From CAVYXZ01 sp965223835 (GTDB taxonomy: Bacteria; Chloroflexota; Anaerolineae; Aggregatilineales; Phototrophicaceae), in assembly GCA_965223835.1 (NCBI GenBank), contig CBDCXQ010000001.1, forward strand, positions 3,100,001 to 3,164,000: a DNA stretch of 64,000 nucleotides, read 5' to 3'. Positions within the stretch are counted from its first letter, which is position 1. Every line of letters begins with the position of its first letter. A program made the translations under genes and the position numbers. This document shows, piece by piece, positions 59,805-64,000 of this stretch. Under the pieces are notes generated by a model. It was given only the letters and a program-made list of their open reading frames with translations. It had not been told where the DNA came from and did no database searches.

Positions 59805-61750
59805 AGATGAAGCGCCCTCCACAAGAGCAAGCTTACCAACAAACCGATACCTGAGATCAACGTTGCCATCACGGTTAACTGATTGTTTCGGTCGATCGTG
59901 GCACGATCTGGCAAATTGGGCCAAGCGACGGGCCAATCCAACGCTGCACCATCATAATCAAGATTGGTATAGATATAGACATTCCCCACTTGTTGCCGCT
60001 GTTCGAGCTGCTCATGTTCCAATGAATAAGTTGCAATGACATGACTAACCCCCCAGGTCGCCAGGACTGCTGTATCAGGTATAGAACCTTGATTAGCGGT
60101 CTGTAGGATTTCCATCTCAAGGCGATCATCGTCATCTGCGACGATCAATGGTGGCAACGTTACTGTATAGTCATCAACGCTGATTCCGCTGCCCTGTTCT
60201 ATCGCCTCAACTATTCCCGTTAGCTGGAAAGGATCAACGCCATAAAACAGCTTCAGGTCATTAGCAGCCGCCACTTGCTGGTGGAGCGCAAAATTTGGCG
60301 AATAAATACGGGCAGGTTGTTCAGCTTCTAATGCGGCGACTAATTCTGTCTGATGTGTTAACCACGTTTCCGGCGCACGCCATTCCAGCCAATTACGCCC
60401 TGTCCACAGCAAATCCACTACTAGCACCAGCGTCAATAGCAGCGCCAATTGGATCAGATTCAGTCGCCCATAAAACGCCAGTAACAACGTGCCCCCCAGC
60501 AGCAGGCCAATGACCATCACACCCAGGCCGATCGTATCCGGCAAATCAAGCATGCCCAGTGTAAAACCGCCACAAAACAAAGACGCACCAATCCCCCCGG
60601 CCAATGCCAGCCGCTTGACGACCAGTTGCCGAACTTCTCCCGTCTCTCGCAGTTTTTCAACTGTTGCCAGCACGCTTTGTAATCCATATCCCGCCAGCAC
60701 ACATGCCGCCAGCATGACAACAAACCAGGTCCTTGAAGGCACCCGAAACCACAATAAAAAAGGGAGTACATTTACCAACAGCGGCCACAACGGGCCATTA
60801 TTCCCCAGCGCGTATAGCGCTGCGATGAACAGCGCAACCCACCAGAACCATAACTTGCGGGGTTGGGTAACAATAGCGATACCGGCCAGTAGCAACACTG
60901 GTAAACTCACATAGGCTATAGTTTCCGGGTTACCACCATGGGGCGGCAGCACCAGCCCCACCAGATGCCCACCCTCAAGTGCAAACCGACTGGCACCCAA
61001 TAACGTCAAATCACCCCGACTTAAATAGGGCCGCCATAACAGGAGGGGCACCGTGACGGCCAGTGTTAAGATGAAGAAAATTCCGGTAGCGGGTAGGTCT
61101 CGCAGAAGATAACGCCAGCGTCGTCCTGCCAACCACAACGCATAAGCCGCTGCTAAAATGAATGCAAACAGACTCAAACGCACATCGCTTAATAGCAGTA
61201 GCGCCGCAAAGATCGCTACTGGCATCATTTGTTTTGGTGATCGTTCGCCTATTATCAAACGTTGTACCGCTGTCATCAGCCAGGGCCACCAGGCCAGTGC
61301 ATACAGAATGTCCAAGTGCCCTGCTCCCAGATGCGCCAATGTCTTGGGAGCCAGAACATAGGCAGTGGTGCAAAACAGCGCTACTGGCGGCCCAAAGCCC
61401 AGGCTGCAACCAAAGCGCCACATGCCCCAGGCTGCCAGCCCTAAATGGACAACAATCATCAAATTCAGATGTAGCGTTGGCGGCAATAGCAGTACCAGCC
61501 ATTGCAGTGGATACGCGGTTTTATTGAGCGAATTTGCTGCGAAGGGTTGCCCGGCCAAGATTGTCTCTTGCCAGACTGGAAATGTTCGGTGTTCAAGTAC
61601 GGATTCACGTAGATGATGCGCTGCCGGCCAGTGAGAGATCACCGCATCAGAAAACAATGCCTGGGGAATAAAGGGTAATGATTGAGGCCGTAAGCCCACC
61701 AGCATGAAAAAGACCATCACCGGCGCAGCGATTAACAACCTATGACGCAT
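59801..61750 (-). CDS. YfhO/GT-C-like membrane protein
   Basis: 649 residues, ~12 hydrophobic segments. The loop LFSDAVISHWPAAHHLRESV followed by FPVWQETILAGQPFAAN has the Asp and 'P.W...i..G.P..an' pattern of the YfhO neighbour, so the two are likely related. The shorter C-terminal soluble part ends at a final helix. Overlaps at both ends (4 and 11 bases) place it in a translationally coupled three-gene set. Confidence 0.78.
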   Translation of the reverse strand: MRHRLLIAAPVMVFFMLVGLRPQSLPFIPQALFSDAVISHWPAAHHLRESVLEHRTFPVWQETILAGQPFAANSLNKTAYPLQWLVLLLPPTLHLNLMIVVHLGLAAWGMWRFGCSLGFGPPVALFCTTAYVLAPKTLAHLGAGHLDILYALAWWPWLMTAVQRLIIGERSPKQMMPVAIFAALLLLSDVRLSLFAFILAAAYALWLAGRRWRYLLRDLPATGIFFILTLAVTVPLLLWRPYLSRGDLTLLGASRFALEGGHLVGLVLPPHGGNPETIAYVSLPVLLLAGIAIVTQPRKLWFWWVALFIAALYALGNNGPLWPLLVNVLPFLLWFRVPSRTWFVVMLAACVLAGYGLQSVLATVEKLRETGEVRQLVVKRLALAGGIGASLFCGGFTLGMLDLPDTIGLGVMVIGLLLGGTLLLAFYGRLNLIQLALLLTLVLVVDLLWTGRNWLEWRAPETWLTHQTELVAALEAEQPARIYSPNFALHQQVAAANDLKLFYGVDPFQLTGIVEAIEQGSGISVDDYTVTLPPLIVADDDDRLEMEILQTANQGSIPDTAVLATWGVSHVIATYSLEHEQLEQRQQVGNVYIYTNLDYDGAALDWPVAWPNLPDRATIDRNNQLTVMATLISGIGLLVSLLLWRALHL

Positions 61751-63353
61751 AAATGGTCACTTCGCCACTGCGAACCACTTCCTGCAAATCACTGAGACAA
61801 CTGGAGTCACCCAGCTTTGCTTCCTCCGGGCCAAAAACAACATACTTAACATTGTAATCGTCTAATAGTCCCCTGCAGTCCTCACCATCCCGGTACCAGG
61901 CGATGACAGCCTGTTCTTTATCGTCAGCATACAACGTCTCAAAATCATGTCCATGAACGGTACGCACCGCTGACCATCCCGGCAACCACAGACTCACCAC
62001 CCTGGACGCCAGCACGACATCGGTGATCTCCGTTTGCTCATCCAACCAATGGAAAGCGGCAACATAATCACTTTCCAGGTACAACCCTTGTGATTGTTCC
62101 GGTTGATTAATTAGAATCGGTAACGTGGGCACAAACAACACAAAAAGGTGGGTGAATGCAATAATCGGTAAGATGAACAGCAACGCACGATACTGCCACC
62201 GCCGCCGGGAAAGCTGCTGGAACCAGAAACTTTCCACAGCCCGCGTTGCAAAATAGGCCAGTGGCAGCATGAGACCGAGCGCAAAACGCCGCTGTATATT
62301 CGTCGGCAAATAAATTGCGATAACAATAGTTGCCAACCAGATCAACATCAATCGATCATCATGGGATTCAAATTTACGCAGTGAACGATAAATGCCAGGA
62401 GCAGCAATAATCAGCGGCCAACTAAACCCGATAGCCATGACCAGCACAGAGGGGGCGGTGGTAATATTCTGGCGCATCCACTCCGCCATTGCCGGATTGT
62501 AGATCACGATCGCGCCGTAATAAACTGCCAGCGGCACAACTGGCAAGCCGATCACCAATACCCAATTGATCTCACGCCAGACAACCTGTTGCTTGCGCCA
62601 CCATCCCAGCAGAATGAAGATAACCAGCGCCGCACCCAATGGCACAAGCCCCTGTGGGTAGAGAATGCCCAGTCCCAGACTCGTCAACACTGCCACCAAG
62701 CCGCCGTTCGTGGCCCGTGGTTCTTCATTGGTGCCGGGTCGGAATACATTGATAATTACTGAAACTAACAATGCTAAACAGGCCAATGCTAAGGGAAAGT
62801 GAACATTAACCAGCGAACTTTGAAACGGAAAGGCTTCTGCAATCGACAAATCAGGTGCATCTACCCGCCCACCCGATAAGATGGCGTACAGCCAGCCCCA
62901 ACCCGCGCCCAATGAAACCAGCACAAAAAATATCCGCCGCGTGCGAATGCGCATCCAGATCGTCGCCGCCAGATGATATAACGCCATGTACATAAACAAC
63001 GCTGCCGCTACTCGTGCGACGTGGAAGACCACAATTGGCGGAATATCTGTGAGTGCCACGATCTGACCAAGAACCGGATAAATTGCCTGAATAAAGGCGC
63101 TGCTGTGTGGTTCAGGTGTATGCTGAAATTGAACGAGCCACTCCCCATTCGCACCCAACAAAATTTTGCCCAAATAGGCTGCGCCATCCCGCGAGTTGTG
63201 CAGGATACCCATGAACTGCCAATCAGGTATGGAGACGCCGCTAATCACCAACAAACCAAAGGGGGCAAAGGCCAGCAACACCAGAGCTACTGCCACAATA
63301 ATCACCCAGCGCCATTCCGCCGGCGTGACATGTGCTATGAAACCAGATTGCAT
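61740..63353 (-). CDS. Integral membrane protein, GT-C-like
   Basis: 537 residues, ~12 hydrophobic segments. The first outer loop is long (QHTPEPHSSAFIQAIYPVLG) and the C-terminal soluble part reads LLDDYNVKYVVFGPEEAKLG. Its overall shape fits the GT-C proteins that follow. Start: ATG 63353 with AAGG 9 nt upstream is preferred; ATG 63362 directly abuts that AAGG. It is first in the coupled set with the two YfhO-like proteins. Function is inferred from location only. Confidence 0.7.
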   Translation of the reverse strand: MQSGFIAHVTPAEWRWVIIVAVALVLLAFAPFGLLVISGVSIPDWQFMGILHNSRDGAAYLGKILLGANGEWLVQFQHTPEPHSSAFIQAIYPVLGQIVALTDIPPIVVFHVARVAAALFMYMALYHLAATIWMRIRTRRIFFVLVSLGAGWGWLYAILSGGRVDAPDLSIAEAFPFQSSLVNVHFPLALACLALLVSVIINVFRPGTNEEPRATNGGLVAVLTSLGLGILYPQGLVPLGAALVIFILLGWWRKQQVVWREINWVLVIGLPVVPLAVYYGAIVIYNPAMAEWMRQNITTAPSVLVMAIGFSWPLIIAAPGIYRSLRKFESHDDRLMLIWLATIVIAIYLPTNIQRRFALGLMLPLAYFATRAVESFWFQQLSRRRWQYRALLFILPIIAFTHLFVLFVPTLPILINQPEQSQGLYLESDYVAAFHWLDEQTEITDVVLASRVVSLWLPGWSAVRTVHGHDFETLYADDKEQAVIAWYRDGEDCRGLLDDYNVKYVVFGPEEAKLGDSSCLSDLQEVVRSGEVTIYAS

Positions 63354-63383
63354 TTGACCCATCCTTAGTTAAGGTGAATTCGC

Positions 63384-63413
63384 TTGCCCTATGATTCAGG
63401 CACGATGTATACT
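63384..63413 (+). promoter_or_regulatory. Possible promoter of the COG1579-like gene
   Basis: TTGCCC (63384-63389), an 18-bp spacer and TATACT (63408-63413), ~68 bp before the ATG, in the gap between divergent genes. Confidence 0.4.
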
Positions 63414-63480
63414 CAGAATGAATTCTAGTCACATTGTACAATGACTATCAGCGGATGCCAGTAAGGTTGCCTTAATTCTG

Positions 63481-64000
63481 ATGAACCAACCCGAAATGCT
63501 CTTTCAGCTTCAAGACATGGATTTGACACTATTGCGTAGTCGCCAGCGGATCCAGGCGATTGACGACCAACTCGCCAATGATGAGATTATTCGCAGCGCC
63601 CAGGCTGCAGTAGAAACTGCTGAAAACGAGTTGAAACCGCTTCAGACACGTTCCCGCACGCTTGAACATGAAATTCAAGCCAATGAAATCAAAGCTAAGA
63701 ATGCCGAGCAACAACTCTATAGCGGTGCTATCAAAAGCCCCAAAGAAATGCAAGACGTTCAGCAGGAAATCGAGTCGCTCAAAAATTGGCACGGGGAGCT
63801 AGAAACCCAGTTGCTCGAAACAATGATGGCAGTCGAAGCCGCCGAGGCAGCATTAGGTGAGGCCAAAAGCAAACTGGCAACGATTACGGCCAGCCGGGGC
63901 GACGAAAATCGAGAATTGCTTAATGAAAAACAGAACCTTTACGCCCAAGTGGAGCTTTTGCAGGAGCGCCGAAAAGAGGTTCTTGCTGGGATTCAACCAG
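63481..64000 (+). CDS. COG1579-type coiled-coil/zinc-ribbon protein, N-terminal part
   Basis: The first 173 residues are visible; the gene runs off the window. It begins MNQPEMLFQLQDMDLTLLRS and continues as long antiparallel coiled-coil helices. The loop LYSGAIKSPKEMQDVQQEIE is the conserved 'lYsG.iksPKEl..lq.Ei' motif of COG1579 proteins, which usually end with a C4 zinc ribbon (not reached here). The cellular role is poorly defined; nucleic-acid-linked functions have been proposed for the family. Confidence 0.85.
   Translation, partial: MNQPEMLFQLQDMDLTLLRSRQRIQAIDDQLANDEIIRSAQAAVETAENELKPLQTRSRTLEHEIQANEIKAKNAEQQLYSGAIKSPKEMQDVQQEIESLKNWHGELETQLLETMMAVEAAEAALGEAKSKLATITASRGDENRELLNEKQNLYAQVELLQERRKEVLAGIQP

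Noticed and set aside
1..64000. tRNA, rRNA, insertion sequences, CRISPR arrays, phage genes
   Set aside because: Looked for T-loop motifs, transposase and integrase signatures and regularly spaced repeats; none was convincing by eye.

Overview
The window is a 64 kb piece of bacterial chromosome with balanced base composition, tight operons and many ATGA-type overlaps. Gene content points to Chloroflexota, probably an Anaerolineae-like lineage. The supporting traits are a LysW carrier-protein amino-acid pathway, TadE/TadG-type envelope proteins with Thr/Pro-rich tails, multi-GAF histidine kinases, a CcdA-TlpA fusion, a DHH-CBS-nucleotidyltransferase fusion, and a long run of GT-C-type membrane proteins. 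This is inferred from gene content; there is no rRNA or tRNA in the window to confirm it.

Left part (1-8.3 kb): the end of a polysaccharide flippase, a GT4 glycosyltransferase and a fructosamine-kinase-like protein precede a complete LysW operon (lysW-lysX-lysY-lysZ-lysJ-lysK). Between them lies the most interesting element. Two successive short leader peptides, each with the core TSKKxKK, are each followed by a 1:2 / 2:3 / 3:4 set of pairing arms and an intrinsic terminator. It reads as a tandem, ribosome-mediated lysine attenuator in front of lysW.

8.3-32.5 kb is mixed metabolism and signalling. On the minus strand are a frameshifted small B3-like protein, comM with an ornithine-cyclodeaminase-like and a threonine-dehydratase-like gene, a PhyH oxygenase, a UxuA-like enzyme, rlmA and an M1 peptidase lipoprotein. 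On the plus strand are GH172 (DUF2961), a UbiA prenyltransferase, a large hybrid sensor kinase with a small membrane protein and a lipoprotein, a DHH/CBS/tRNA nucleotidyltransferase fusion with a GNAT protein, a cupin, a sulfite-oxidase-like molybdoprotein paired with an L,D-transpeptidase-like protein lacking the catalytic cysteine, and a redox operon (CcdA-TlpA, TlpA, DUF2085). Two oppositely oriented runs of a 7-bp-period repeat lie upstream of the sensor kinase.

32.5-44.2 kb (minus strand): three TadE/TadG-type secreted proteins share one transcription unit, with a perfect 11-bp inverted repeat at its likely promoter. Next come a response regulator and a pspA-histidine kinase-response regulator operon.

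44.3-63.4 kb is almost entirely polytopic membrane proteins of GT-C type (GT39-like, GT87-like, YfhO-like) plus a WcaJ/WbaP-type sugar-phosphate transferase. It is interrupted by a three-gene cassette of small soluble proteins. This looks like a glycan or glycolipid assembly region. The window ends inside a COG1579-type coiled-coil/zinc-ribbon protein. No CRISPR array, insertion sequence, tRNA or rRNA was recognised.
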